Below are positions 32,967 through 41,550 of a stretch of DNA of 64,000 bases, in pieces. The notes beneath the pieces were generated by a model that saw nothing but the letters and a program-made list of their open reading frames with translations, ran no database searches and had not been told where the DNA came from. The number at the start of each line of letters is the position of its first letter. Position 1 is the stretch's first letter. Position numbers and translations under genes: made by a program. Origin of the DNA: JAHFRG01 sp036522275 (GTDB taxonomy: Bacteria > Pseudomonadota > Gammaproteobacteria > Burkholderiales > JAHFRG01). Location: contig DATDGC010000073.1 in assembly GCA_036522275.1 (NCBI GenBank), positions 1-64,000 on the forward strand, in the 5' to 3' direction.

Positions 32967-34165
32967 CGCCGTTCTCCGGCCTCGCCCGCCTGCTTCAGCG
33001 CAAACTGAGTCGCCAGCGGGCCGATAAGCTCCAATATCGCCACTGCGGAAAGCACCACCGCCGACAACTTGGCGCCAAATTCAGGATACAAACTGGAGGC
33101 GTCTTGCACCATGACGATGGCGAGCCCTGACATAGGCAGCAAGGCAATGCTGAGCAGACCCGCAGACCCCGGGCGCAGCCCGCTGAAACGGCCGAACACC
33201 AGGATCGCCAGCGCCTTGCCGAGGAAACGCAGCACGATGTACATACCGGCGATGAACCCCACCTGCGGCAGCGCATTGAAGCGCAGGCCCGCGCCCGCCA
33301 TCACAAAAAGAATCACAAAAAACAACTGCCCGCCATGACCGAATTGCACCGCCATCAGTTTGTGGCGGAAATCGAGATTACGCGCCAGTATCCCGACAGT
33401 GAGCAGTGTAACCAGCACCGAAAGATTGAGTGAGCGGGCCAACCCCGCAGTGAGCACAATCATTCCGACCAGCATGATGAACTGGCGATCCTCGCGCTTG
33501 CCCAGCCAGGCGGCGAAACGCAGCACGAAGAAACTCACGACGAGACCCGTCAGCAGCGAACCCAGCATGACATAGAGCGGTTGAGGCAGCGTTTCCGCCC
33601 ATCCGACTTGCTGTTCCAAATGCAGAAACGGCAGCAGCATGGTCACACTGAAGAAGGCAAACACGCTGTTCACGGCGGTGAGCAGCAGCATGCGTTCAGT
33701 GAGCTGGCCCTCGGAGCGCAATTCGTGCGCTACCAGTAGCACCACCGCAGGAGAGGTGGCGATTCCGATCGCCGCGGCAAGCGCGGCAAACAGCGGCGGA
33801 TAATCAAAATAGCGCAGCCCAAGGTAAACCGCACAGAAGGCAAAGGCGCTTTCCGCAATCGCAGTAGCGAACAGCCAGCGGTTGCGGCGCAGCCATTGGT
33901 AATCAAGGCGGCGACCGAGCTCGAACAGAATCAAGCCCAACGAAATATCCACAAACACCCGGCTTTCCTGGATGAGCTGGGTGCTCAATACGCCCAATCC
34001 TCCGGGACCGAACAGCATGCCCACCAGCACATAACCGGTGATGCGCGGCAGGGAGAACAGCCGCGCCGCTTCGCCGCCAAGCAAACCCACCAGCAGCAGC
34101 AAGCCGAACAGGATGGGCGGTGTGAGTGCGGGAGGCAAAGTTGGCAGAAAGTTGAGCTCGGGCAT
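32963..34165 (-). CDS. CPA2-family cation:proton antiporter
   Basis: A 400-residue membrane protein of the Na+/H+ exchanger domain family, with about 12 segments. It contains ARLFSLPRITGYVLVGMLFGPGG, FVDISLGLILFELGRRLDYQWLRRN and AAIGIATSPAVVLLVAHELRSEGQLTERMLLLTAVNS, and lacks the C-terminal RCK domain of KefB/KefC. It exchanges K+ or Na+ for protons. A small inverted-repeat element (34183-34266) sits 17 bp before the start, so the native promoter may have been altered. The downstream YbdK-type gene overlaps by 4 bp. Confidence 0.85.
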   Translation of the reverse strand: MPELNFLPTLPPALTPPILFGLLLLVGLLGGEAARLFSLPRITGYVLVGMLFGPGGLGVLSTQLIQESRVFVDISLGLILFELGRRLDYQWLRRNRWLFATAIAESAFAFCAVYLGLRYFDYPPLFAALAAAIGIATSPAVVLLVAHELRSEGQLTERMLLLTAVNSVFAFFSVTMLLPFLHLEQQVGWAETLPQPLYVMLGSLLTGLVVSFFVLRFAAWLGKREDRQFIMLVGMIVLTAGLARSLNLSVLVTLLTVGILARNLDFRHKLMAVQFGHGGQLFFVILFVMAGAGLRFNALPQVGFIAGMYIVLRFLGKALAILVFGRFSGLRPGSAGLLSIALLPMSGLAIVMVQDASSLYPEFGAKLSAVVLSAVAILELIGPLATQFALKQAGEAGERR

Positions 34166-34182
34166 GGTGATTGAACAGTTAA

Positions 34183-34266
34183 GGAACCTCTGAATAAGTC
34201 CCCCGTGGAGCGCGTTTCTGGCGCAATGCGAGCGTCGCGCCCGCGTAGGACTTGTTCAGCGGTTCC
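34183..34266. mobile_element. 84-bp deletion form of the GGAACC element
   Basis: The ends GGAACCTCTGAATAAGTCC (34183-34201) and GGACTTGTTCAGCGGTTCC (34248-34266) match the family ends, two mismatches apart when paired. Two A residues precede the left end, as in the 53369 copy. The interior is only 46 bp and lacks the conserved core, so this is probably an internally deleted copy. It lies in the presumed promoter region of the cation antiporter gene. Confidence 0.7.
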
Positions 34267-34413
34267 ATAAGTAAAACAACGGATGCGTTGCGCGTGAACG
34301 GTAATTTCACGCCCGCATGAGACAGGAACTGCTAATTGACGATAGCCAGATTATAACCAGCGTCTGTTTTTTCGGGCAAACAAATTTTTCCGCCGGTCGT
34401 GCAACGCAATAAT

Positions 34414-35055
34414 TCAATCAACGAGGATAATGTGCACTCGATAAGGACCATGTGCGCCAAGAGTCACGGTTTGCTCGATATCCGCGGTGCGTGAAGGGCC
34501 TGAGACAAAGTTTACTGCTCGTGGCATTACAGGATATTCTCTGCGCAGCAAGCTCCAGACTTCTTCCATGCCTTTTACAATGCGCGTGCCGCGCACCACC
34601 GCGATGTGCGTTTCAGGCAAAAGGCTGGTCGCGGGAGAAGTATCTTTTCCTGAAAGCAGCACCAGCGTGCCGGTTTCGGCAATCGCGCAATAAGCGCCGG
34701 TGATGCCGACCAGATCACTTCCTTGCGCGGGCCGCGCGGTTACGTTCATGCCCTGCGCAGCCCAATCGTGTTGCGCGAACTCCGGCCAGCACACGGCTTG
34801 CAGCGGCAGATTATTTTCGCGCAAATAACGCGCGACCGCTTGCGGCATTTCGCTGAATGACGCGATCTGATCCACGCTGCTCGCTAAACTCAAAGCGCGC
34901 TCGCGAAAGCGCGTTTTGAGATTCCATTCCGCCTGCGGCCTGGGGCCCGCCGAATGTTGGCTAATATAAGCGTTAATTTCCCCGCGCTCGGCGCGGCTTG
35001 CGCTCTTGCCGAGCGCGGCGCAAATGCGGCCCAGGGTGTTTTCGCGTGCGCTCAT
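34414..35055 (-). CDS. lutC: LUD-domain lactate utilisation protein C
   Basis: A 213-residue LUD-domain (YkgG/LutC) protein, the usual length. Seen are VGITGAYCAIAETGTLVLLSGKDTSPATSLLPETHIAVVRGTRIV and FVSGPSRTADIEQTVTLGAHGPYRVHIILVD, family hallmarks. With LutA and LutB it forms the iron-sulphur lactate-oxidising complex. Its ATG overlaps the stop of the aldehyde dehydrogenase gene by 4 bp. It is the last gene of the lutA-lutB-mmsA-lutC operon. Confidence 0.9.
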   Translation of the reverse strand: MSARENTLGRICAALGKSASRAERGEINAYISQHSAGPRPQAEWNLKTRFRERALSLASSVDQIASFSEMPQAVARYLRENNLPLQAVCWPEFAQHDWAAQGMNVTARPAQGSDLVGITGAYCAIAETGTLVLLSGKDTSPATSLLPETHIAVVRGTRIVKGMEEVWSLLRREYPVMPRAVNFVSGPSRTADIEQTVTLGAHGPYRVHIILVD

Positions 35056-36563
35056 CCGTGCGTCGGCATGTCCAGCCTGTGTTTTTCGGCCTGCTCCGGC
35101 CAGCGCCCCGTGACCGTCTTGGTGCGGGTGTAGAACTTCACGCCTTCCACGCCATGCACGTGCAAATCGCCGAACAACGAATTTTTCCAGCCGCCGAAGG
35201 AGAAGAACGCCATCGGCACCGGGATCGGCACATTGATGCCGACCATGCCCACTTCGATTTCGTGCTGGAAGCGCCTTGCCAGTGCGCCTGAGCGTGTAAA
35301 CACCGCGGTGCCGTTGGCGTGGGGATTGCGGTTGACCAACTTGATGGCTTCATCGAAATCCCTGGCCCGCAGCACGATCAGCACCGGGCCGAAAATTTCG
35401 TCGCGGTAAATCGCCATTTGCGGCGTCACATGATCAAACAGCGAAGGCCCCAGATAAAAACCATTTTCATGGCCGCTGACTTTGAGATTGCGCCCGTCCA
35501 GCACCAGCTTCGCGCCTTCCTTCTCGCCGAGGTCGATATAGCCTTTCACCCGGTCGCGGTGGGCGCGCGTCACGAGCGGTCCCATCTCCACTTCTCTAAT
35601 ATGTCCCGGCCCGACCTTGATTTTTGCTGCCTTGTCGCGCAATTTCGCCACCAGGGGATCGGCTGCTTCGCCCACCGCCACCACGGCGGAAATCGCCATA
35701 CAGCGCTCGCCCGCCGAACCATAAGCCGCGCCGATCAAGGCGTCCGCGGTAAATTCCGGATCGGCATCCGGCAGCACCACCGCGTGGTTTTTCGCACCGC
35801 CCAGCGCCTGCACCCGCTTGCCGTTCTTCGCGCAAGTTTCATAAACGTATTTGGCGACCGGCGTCGAACCGACGAAGGACACGGCCTTGATATCAGGGTG
35901 ATGCAAAATCGCATCCACCGCTTCCTTGTCCCCTTGCACCACGTTGAACACGCCGTCGGGCAGCCCCGCCTCCTTGAACAGTTCGGCCATGCGCAGGCTG
36001 GCGGAGGGCACTTTTTCGGAAGGCTTCAGCACAAAGGTATTGCCGCAGGCAATTGCCACTGGGAACATCCACAGCGGCACCATCACCGGAAAATTAAACG
36101 GCGTGATTCCTGCGCACACGCCCAGCGGCTGCTTGAGCGAATAGCAATCCACGCCTGCTCCCACGTTTTCCGCATGTTCGCCCTTCAGCAAATGCGGTAT
36201 GCCGCAGGCGAATTCCACAACTTCAATGCCGCGCTGCAGCGAGCCGGCAGCATCCGACAATGTCTTGCCGTGTTCTTCACTCGCGAGCCGCGCCAGTTGT
36301 TCTCGGTTTTTTTCCAAAAACTGCAAATAACGCATCATGATACGCGCGCGCTTGAGCGGCGGGGTTTCGCTCCAAGCGGGAAACGCCTGTTTGGCTGCGG
36401 CAACCGCGGCATCAATATCCGCGCCGTTGGCAAACGGCACGTGGCGGATCACTTCGCCAGTCGCCGGATTGGTCACCTCGCCAAAGCGCGCGCTTTGGCT
36501 CGCAACTTTGCCGCCGCCGATCCACAACGGCAGTAGAGAAAGGGTTTCAGCGGGCTTATTCAT
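35052..36563 (-). CDS. mmsA: CoA-acylating methylmalonate-semialdehyde dehydrogenase
   Basis: A 503-residue aldehyde dehydrogenase. The catalytic Cys288 lies in YGSAGERCMAIS, the signature distinguishing MMSDH from other aldehyde dehydrogenases; PFNFPVMVPLWMFPVAIACGNTFVLKPSE and the C-terminal FYTRTKTVTGRWP also match. It oxidises methylmalonate or malonate semialdehyde to propionyl- or acetyl-CoA in valine, inositol and beta-alanine catabolism. Placement inside a lut operon, with a 3-bp gap to lutB and a 4-bp overlap to lutC, is unusual and suggests it handles a product of the same carbon source. Confidence 0.92.
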   Translation of the reverse strand: MNKPAETLSLLPLWIGGGKVASQSARFGEVTNPATGEVIRHVPFANGADIDAAVAAAKQAFPAWSETPPLKRARIMMRYLQFLEKNREQLARLASEEHGKTLSDAAGSLQRGIEVVEFACGIPHLLKGEHAENVGAGVDCYSLKQPLGVCAGITPFNFPVMVPLWMFPVAIACGNTFVLKPSEKVPSASLRMAELFKEAGLPDGVFNVVQGDKEAVDAILHHPDIKAVSFVGSTPVAKYVYETCAKNGKRVQALGGAKNHAVVLPDADPEFTADALIGAAYGSAGERCMAISAVVAVGEAADPLVAKLRDKAAKIKVGPGHIREVEMGPLVTRAHRDRVKGYIDLGEKEGAKLVLDGRNLKVSGHENGFYLGPSLFDHVTPQMAIYRDEIFGPVLIVLRARDFDEAIKLVNRNPHANGTAVFTRSGALARRFQHEIEVGMVGINVPIPVPMAFFSFGGWKNSLFGDLHVHGVEGVKFYTRTKTVTGRWPEQAEKHRLDMPTHG

Positions 36564-36566
36564 GGC

Positions 36567-37970
36567 TCACCTCATTCGGTCTTGGTACTGCTCGCGGAAG
36601 GTGCGGCCTTCAGGCGCAGGCATATCGCGCCCATCGCTCCAGCCGTGCCCTCCCGGAAGATGATGCAGAAGTTTTTCCTCGCCCGCCACCCCTTTCAGGA
36701 TGCGCGCGGTAATGCGCGAGAGCGCAGCATAAATTCCGGGATGCAGAGCCGCCCACGCCCAGATTTTCAACGCCAGCCGTTCCTGCCAAGGGCGCAGGCC
36801 TTGGTCCGTCTGCTGCTCGCGCAGATTGCGCATCAAATCGGGAAGCGGTATTTTCACCGGGCACACCACCGCGCACTCGCCGCACAGGGTGGAAGCATTG
36901 GGCAAATCCAGCGCGTTTTCCAGTCCGGCATAGACCGGCGTCAACACCGAGCCCATCGGCCCGGGATACACCCAGCCGTAGGCGTGGCCGCCGATATTCT
37001 GATACACCGGGCAGTGGTTCATGCACGCGCCGCAGCGGATGCAGCGCAGCATGCTTTGCATCGCCCCGCCCAGCAATTTGGTTCGTCCCGCATCCACCAG
37101 CACGATGTGGAAATGTTCCGGTCCATCGCTTTCATCCCTGCCTTTAACGCCGCTATTAATGGAAACGTAATTGGTAATCGCCTGCCCGGTGGCGGAACGT
37201 GGCAAAAGACGCAGTAAGGTCGCGATATCCTCCAGCGTCGGCACCACTTTCTCGATGCCGGTAATCGCCACATGCACGCGCGGCATAGTGGTCACCATGC
37301 GGCCGTTGGCTTCATTCGTGACGATGAGTGTAGACCCGGTTTCTGCAATCAAAAAATTGGCGCCGGTAATGCCCATGTCTGCGGAAAGAAAATGTGGTCG
37401 CAGTACCTCGCGCGCTTCGCGGCAGAGTTCCGGTATGCCGGTCTTGCGCGCTTTCTTGTGCTTCTGTTCGAACAGATCCGAAACTTCGTCCTTGGTCTTG
37501 TGCACCACCGGGGCGACGATGTGCGAGGGCGGCTCATGCGCAAGCTGCAGGATGTATTCGCCGAGATCGGTTTCCACCACTTCGATCCCCGCCGCTTCCA
37601 GCGCCTCGTTGAGCGCGCACTCTTCGCTCACCATGGATTTTGATTTGACTGCTTTGCGCACGCCATGCAGTTCGGCGATTTCACAGATGATGCGATTCAC
37701 ATCTTGCGCAGTTTCCGCCCAGTGCACTACCGCGCCGCGCGCAGCTGCGTTTTTTTCAAACTGCTCGAGATAAAGGTCCAGGTCACGGATGACGCGGTCG
37801 CGTATGCCGGCAGCGGCATCACGGTACGCCTCGAAATTTTCCAGTTCGAGAATGGCATCGGCGCGGGCGTGAACAAACTTGCCTTGCGCCTTGGCCAGCG
37901 CCTGCTGTAGTCGCGTATCGCGCAGTTTTTCGCCGGCGCGCGCCTTGAAGTACATGGATGTGATTTGCAC
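36567..37970 (-). CDS. lutB: Iron-sulphur lactate utilisation protein B
   Basis: A 467-residue LutB/YkgF protein with an N-terminal LUD domain and two C-terminal cluster motifs: RCIRCGACMNHCPVYQNIGGH and TLCGECAVVCPVKIPLPDL. The LUD part includes ADMGITGANFLIAETGSTLIVTNEANGRM. It transfers electrons in the LutABC lactate-oxidising complex. The gap to lutA is 8 bp. The length fits the family. No regulator (lutR) or permease (lutP) is adjacent. Confidence 0.93.
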   Translation of the reverse strand: MQITSMYFKARAGEKLRDTRLQQALAKAQGKFVHARADAILELENFEAYRDAAAGIRDRVIRDLDLYLEQFEKNAAARGAVVHWAETAQDVNRIICEIAELHGVRKAVKSKSMVSEECALNEALEAAGIEVVETDLGEYILQLAHEPPSHIVAPVVHKTKDEVSDLFEQKHKKARKTGIPELCREAREVLRPHFLSADMGITGANFLIAETGSTLIVTNEANGRMVTTMPRVHVAITGIEKVVPTLEDIATLLRLLPRSATGQAITNYVSINSGVKGRDESDGPEHFHIVLVDAGRTKLLGGAMQSMLRCIRCGACMNHCPVYQNIGGHAYGWVYPGPMGSVLTPVYAGLENALDLPNASTLCGECAVVCPVKIPLPDLMRNLREQQTDQGLRPWQERLALKIWAWAALHPGIYAALSRITARILKGVAGEEKLLHHLPGGHGWSDGRDMPAPEGRTFREQYQDRMR

Positions 37971-37978
37971 TAAACGCC

Positions 37979-38701
37979 CTATTCCCCGGCCAATAATTCG
38001 GCCACATGCAGCACGCGCGTCTTATTATCACCGCGGCGGCGCAACCTGCCTTCGATATTCAGCATGCAACCCAGATCGCCCAGCACCACAGCAGCAGCGC
38101 CACTGGCTTGAATGGCGTTGCATTTGTTGTCCGCCATGCGTGTGGAAATGTCGCCAAATTTGACCGAAAAAGTTCCGCCGAAACCGCAGCAGGTTTCACA
38201 ATCCTGCATTTCTTTCAGCTGCAATCCGGGCGTTTTGGCGAGCAGCAGGCGCGGCTGGCTTTTTACTCCCAACTCGCGCAAGCCCGAACAGGAATCGTGG
38301 TAAGTGATGCTGCCATGGAAGCTGCCCGGAACGTTTTGCAGTTTCGCCACATTGACCAGAAAATCGGTAAGCTCGTAAGTGCGTCGTGCGAGCTCGCTGA
38401 TTTTTCCAAGCTGTTGCGGCTCATCCTGGAACAATCGGGGATAGTGTTCGCGTATCATGCCGGCGCACGAGCCGGAAGGCACCACCACGTAATCGCAGCC
38501 GGCGAATTCGTGCAGCACTTTGAGCGCCAGCGCTTTCGCGGGAGTGCGATCGCCGGAATTATAACCAGGCTGGCCGCAACAGGTCTGCGTACCCGGGACT
38601 ATCACTTCGCAACCCGAGGCCTCCAGGAGCTGCAGCGCGGCAAAACCGATGCGTGGGCGCATCAAATCCACAAGGCAGGTCACGAAAAGCCCGACACGCA
38701 T
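37979..38701 (-). CDS. lutA: Cysteine-rich lactate utilisation protein A
   Basis: A 240-residue protein with two CCG domains: TCCGQPGYNSGDRTPAKALA near residue 42 and ETCCGFGGTFSVKFGDISTRMADNK near residue 188. These bind a cluster or flavin partner in LutA/YkgE and in GlcF. It heads the lut operon. The start ATG at 38701 follows AACAGGACGTGCG, a modest site. Glycolate oxidase subunit GlcF is longer and has ferredoxin motifs, so LutA is the better call. Confidence 0.92.
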   Translation of the reverse strand: MRVGLFVTCLVDLMRPRIGFAALQLLEASGCEVIVPGTQTCCGQPGYNSGDRTPAKALALKVLHEFAGCDYVVVPSGSCAGMIREHYPRLFQDEPQQLGKISELARRTYELTDFLVNVAKLQNVPGSFHGSITYHDSCSGLRELGVKSQPRLLLAKTPGLQLKEMQDCETCCGFGGTFSVKFGDISTRMADNKCNAIQASGAAAVVLGDLGCMLNIEGRLRRRGDNKTRVLHVAELLAGE

Positions 38702-38783
38702 CGCACGTCCTGTTAATGATGAACCAATCCTGATAAATCATAACATAACACCTGCGGCGTTCCGGGCCTTGCCCAACCCAAAA

Positions 38784-39767
38784 TCAGCCGCCGCCAGACA
38801 GATAGTGCACCGCGAAGAGTCGCTGCGCGTCGGTCCATACGCGCAGCGGCTCGAATCCTGCTTGCAGCGCCAATTGCTGAAACTCCCCTACCGAATATTT
38901 ATAGGAATTCTCGGTATGAATCGTCTCCCCGGCAATGAAATCAAAGCGCCTGCCTTGTATCATGACCTGCTGCGCGACCAGGCTTTCCAGGTGCATTTCA
39001 ATACGCCCTTCTCCTGCATTGTAAAAAGCGCGATGGCGAAAGTTCTCCAGCATGAAATCGCCTTTGAGTTCGCGGTTGATGCGTGCCAGCAAATTCAAAT
39101 TGAATTCGGCGGTGACGCCCCGGCTGTCGTTGTAAGCGGCGTCGAGTTGCGCCTGCGGTTTTTTTAAATCCACTCCCACCAACATTCCGCCACCCGGCCC
39201 CACCACCTGCAAGGCGTGTTTCAAGAACACGGCTGTTTCCTCTTTGGTGAAATTACCGATTGTGGAACCGGGGAAATAAATCGCCCTGCGCTTGAGTCCG
39301 GGCACAACGCATTCGGGCAGCGCGATGGGCTCGGAATAATCGGCGCACACCGCGATCACCTGCATTCCCGGAAATGCTTGCGCGAGTTCCCGTGACGAAA
39401 CGCGCAGTTGCTCGCAAGCGATGTCAATGGGCATGTAAGCTGGCGGATGCAAGCGCTCAAGCAGGATGCGCGTTTTGCGGCTGGTGCCGTTGCCGTATTC
39501 AATCAGCAAGCAACCGGCACCCAAAAGCTGCGCCATTTCCGCAGCAAACCGCTGCATCATGGCGGTTTCAGTACGTGTCAAATAGTACTCGGGAAGTTCG
39601 CAGATGGCGCCGAACAGCTCGCAGCCGCGGCGATCGTAAAAAAACTTGGCGGGAATTTGTTTCTGGGGCTTGGCCAGTCCGGCCAGAACTTCGTTGAGAA
39701 AACTTTGTTGCGCGGAAAGAAGATTATAATACCGGACCGGCCGATCCCCATCCGAACTCATTGCCAC
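38784..39767 (-). CDS. EgtD-like L-histidine N-alpha-methyltransferase
   Basis: A 327-residue methyltransferase of the EgtD family (DUF2260-type domain). Motifs include PAKFFYDRRGCELFGAICELPEYYLTRTE at the N-terminus, LLIEYGNGTSRKTRILLERL as the SAM loop, and YFPGSTIGNFTKEE in the middle. EgtD trimethylates histidine to hercynine, the ergothioneine precursor; no EgtB is adjacent. The start is a GTG at 39767 or ATG at 39761. A mobile-element end lies directly upstream, and its AGAGG, five bases before the GTG, may serve as the ribosome-binding site. Confidence 0.82.
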   Translation of the reverse strand: MAMSSDGDRPVRYYNLLSAQQSFLNEVLAGLAKPQKQIPAKFFYDRRGCELFGAICELPEYYLTRTETAMMQRFAAEMAQLLGAGCLLIEYGNGTSRKTRILLERLHPPAYMPIDIACEQLRVSSRELAQAFPGMQVIAVCADYSEPIALPECVVPGLKRRAIYFPGSTIGNFTKEETAVFLKHALQVVGPGGGMLVGVDLKKPQAQLDAAYNDSRGVTAEFNLNLLARINRELKGDFMLENFRHRAFYNAGEGRIEMHLESLVAQQVMIQGRRFDFIAGETIHTENSYKYSVGEFQQLALQAGFEPLRVWTDAQRLFAVHYLSGGG

Positions 39768-39768
39768 T

Positions 39769-40043
39769 GGAACCTCTGATTAAGCCCTGCGCAGTTGCGA
39801 CGGTGGCTTTCAGGGGTGGGATACGCGAAGCGAGGTGCAGCCAAGGGTTACTCCCCTTGGCAAGCCGAGCGACAAAGCAGACCGTCCGGACAAGCCCCGT
39901 CCCTCTGGGTTGCGGCAAAATACGGCGTCTGCGTCGTTGCGATCCTCGGCTTCGTAGTTCAAGCTACGACCTTCGTCGCGCGCCTCGCATCCATCTGCAT
40001 TTTGCCGACAACGCAATCCGTGGAGGACTTAATCAGAGGTTCC
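39769..40043. mobile_element. 275-bp GGAACC element (MITE-like), complete copy
   Basis: It is bounded by GGAACCTCTGATTAAGCCC (39769-39787) and GGACTTAATCAGAGGTTCC (40025-40043). The core contains CCCGTCCCTCTGGGTTGCGG (39896-39915), shared with the copy at 53369-53646 and, in part, with 7996-8263. It encodes no transposase. The right end directly abuts the TAG stop of the PBP7-type gene, and the left end lies one base before the EgtD-like start region, so the element is the whole intergenic region. Confidence 0.8.
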
Positions 40044-41033
40044 CTAACTTGAGTGCGGTTTGTATGCAAAGCTGGTTTCAATCCATCTTTTAATGCGGTT
40101 GGCGTCGGCGATGCGGGTGTATTTGCCCCATGAATCCAGCAATACGATGATCACCGCCTGCTGTGCGATTTTTGCCTGCATCACCAGACAGCGTCCGGAA
40201 TCGTGGATATAGCCGGTCTTGGACAACCCGATATCCCAGCTCTTGCTCTTGACCAACAGATTGGAATTATGAAAAGGCAGGTTGCGCGACTTGCGTTGCG
40301 CCACCGCATGCGAGTGCGCAGTGGTGTATTCGCGTATCAGTTCGTAGCCGTAGCTCGCTTTCACCATCTTTACCAAATCCTGCGCCGTGGAAACATTGCC
40401 TCTGTTTAGGCCGGTAGGATCCACGAACCGAGTATCCATCATGCCCAAAGCCTCCGCCTTGCGGTTCATCACCGCGACAAAAGCCGGCACACCACCGGGA
40501 TATGCGCGCGCCAAAGCAGCAGCGGCGCGGTTTTCCGAAGCCATCAGCGCCAGCTGCAACAGTTCGTCGCGCGTGAGCGTCATCCCGACATTGAGCTTGG
40601 AACGGGTGCCGCGCAAAGTATCCACGTCTTGCTTCTCGATGGTAATTTGCTCATCCAGCGGCAATTGCGCATCGAGTATTACCATAGCCGTCATCAGTTT
40701 AGTAATCGATGCGATCGGCATGGGCACGTCGGTATTCTTGGAGTAGAGCGGCCGCTCCTGCTCCTGATTTACCACTATAGCAGAGGCGGAACGCATGCCG
40801 CGCAGCTTAGCCGGATCGGGCGGCGGCAAGTCGGGCTGCACTTCGGCAATGGGCTGCGAGGCGCGCTCGGATTGTACTGCTTCCTGCGCGACATCGAGCG
40901 GGAGTAATGCCGGCTGCGCCTCAACGGGCGCCTGAACCGCCGGTTGCTCGTCTTGCGGCACAACCTCCTCCTCGGCGGCAAACACTCCCGTCGTCAACAA
41001 CAGCAAGCCGAGAATAAGAAATTTTTTCTGCAT
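40044..41033 (-). CDS. D-alanyl-D-alanine endopeptidase (PBP7/DacA-like)
   Basis: A 329-residue penicillin-binding serine peptidase. It has a signal peptide (MQKKFLILGLLLLTTGVFA), a Pro/Glu/Gln-rich linker of about 60 residues, then the catalytic domain. The motifs are IASITKLMTAMVIL (SxxK), the SEN triad residue in ASENRAAAALA, and LSKTGYIHDSG (KTG). It cleaves peptidoglycan cross-links in the periplasm. The start at 41033 gives a clean signal peptide; ATG at 41063 is possible. The stop codon TAG touches the mobile-element end (40043). Confidence 0.88.
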   Translation of the reverse strand: MQKKFLILGLLLLTTGVFAAEEEVVPQDEQPAVQAPVEAQPALLPLDVAQEAVQSERASQPIAEVQPDLPPPDPAKLRGMRSASAIVVNQEQERPLYSKNTDVPMPIASITKLMTAMVILDAQLPLDEQITIEKQDVDTLRGTRSKLNVGMTLTRDELLQLALMASENRAAAALARAYPGGVPAFVAVMNRKAEALGMMDTRFVDPTGLNRGNVSTAQDLVKMVKASYGYELIREYTTAHSHAVAQRKSRNLPFHNSNLLVKSKSWDIGLSKTGYIHDSGRCLVMQAKIAQQAVIIVLLDSWGKYTRIADANRIKRWIETSFAYKPHSS

Positions 41034-41308
41034 TGTTTTGTATCTTAAGTTAATGAAACGCAACGGCTTTCCCTGGTTCCCTTAAAGCCAGCGCCAATGA
41101 TCGCAGCTAAAACAACAAAAATCAAGGTCTAAGTTCACATTTGTGACCAAGATTTTAAGGGTGATACCGACCTCATTGATTTTACAGATAAGGTCCACAC
41201 ATAAGGCTTGGGTTGTGCCCTTGGAGGGAGGTTTCCTCTTCGAAAAAACCCGCAATCAGGCGCGCACCGCTTCCACCTGGTGTGAGCTGTTTCCTTCCTT
41301 GTTGCGCG

Positions 41309-41483
41309 GCTTCTTCCTGCTGCTGCAGCGCCCACATGTGCGCGTAGGCACCCTGATTTTCCAAAAGCTCGTGATGGGTGTCACTCTCGATGATGCGACC
41401 GTGGTCCATCACCAGAATCTGTTCGGCATCAACCATGGTGGACAGTCGGTGGGTGATGGTAAGCGTGGTTGCGCCTGAGTTCC
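41309..41483 (-). pseudogene. Duplicated 3' fragment of the Atm1-type ABC exporter gene
   Basis: About 175 bp are near-identical to the 3' part of the ABC exporter gene (compare 51467-51657, same orientation). They encode DAEQILVMDHGRI, ELLENQGAYAHMWALQQQEE with scattered substitutions and a deletion of about 16 bp near 41470. The open frame continues past the homology to a different C-terminus ending at 41182. Similarity stops abruptly near 41483, just before the phosphonate island. This is what remains when an element inserts at the 3' end of a gene: an intact copy on one side and a tail fragment on the other. Confidence 0.75.
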
Positions 41484-41503
41484 ATTTGAATTAAAGACTG
41501 AGA

Positions 41504-41517
41504 GGACAGACCACTAA
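41504..41517 (+). repeat. Left copy of 14-bp inverted repeat bounding the phosphonate island
   Basis: GGACAGACCACTAA here is the exact reverse complement of TTAGTGGTCTGTCC at 50429-50442. The two copies enclose about 8.9 kb holding the phosphonate genes and the GT9 segment. 'GGGGACAGACCAC'-type sequences are familiar next to transposase genes in proteobacteria. The repeat may be an end of a mobile element that carried the island. Confidence 0.6.
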
Positions 41518-41550
41518 CCCGATTGCGAAGCGCGCGGGCGGTGGGGAACG

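Noticed and set aside
35319..36536. Long open frame antisense to mmsA (405 codons)
   Set aside because: His-rich shadow frame without motifs; mmsA is certain.
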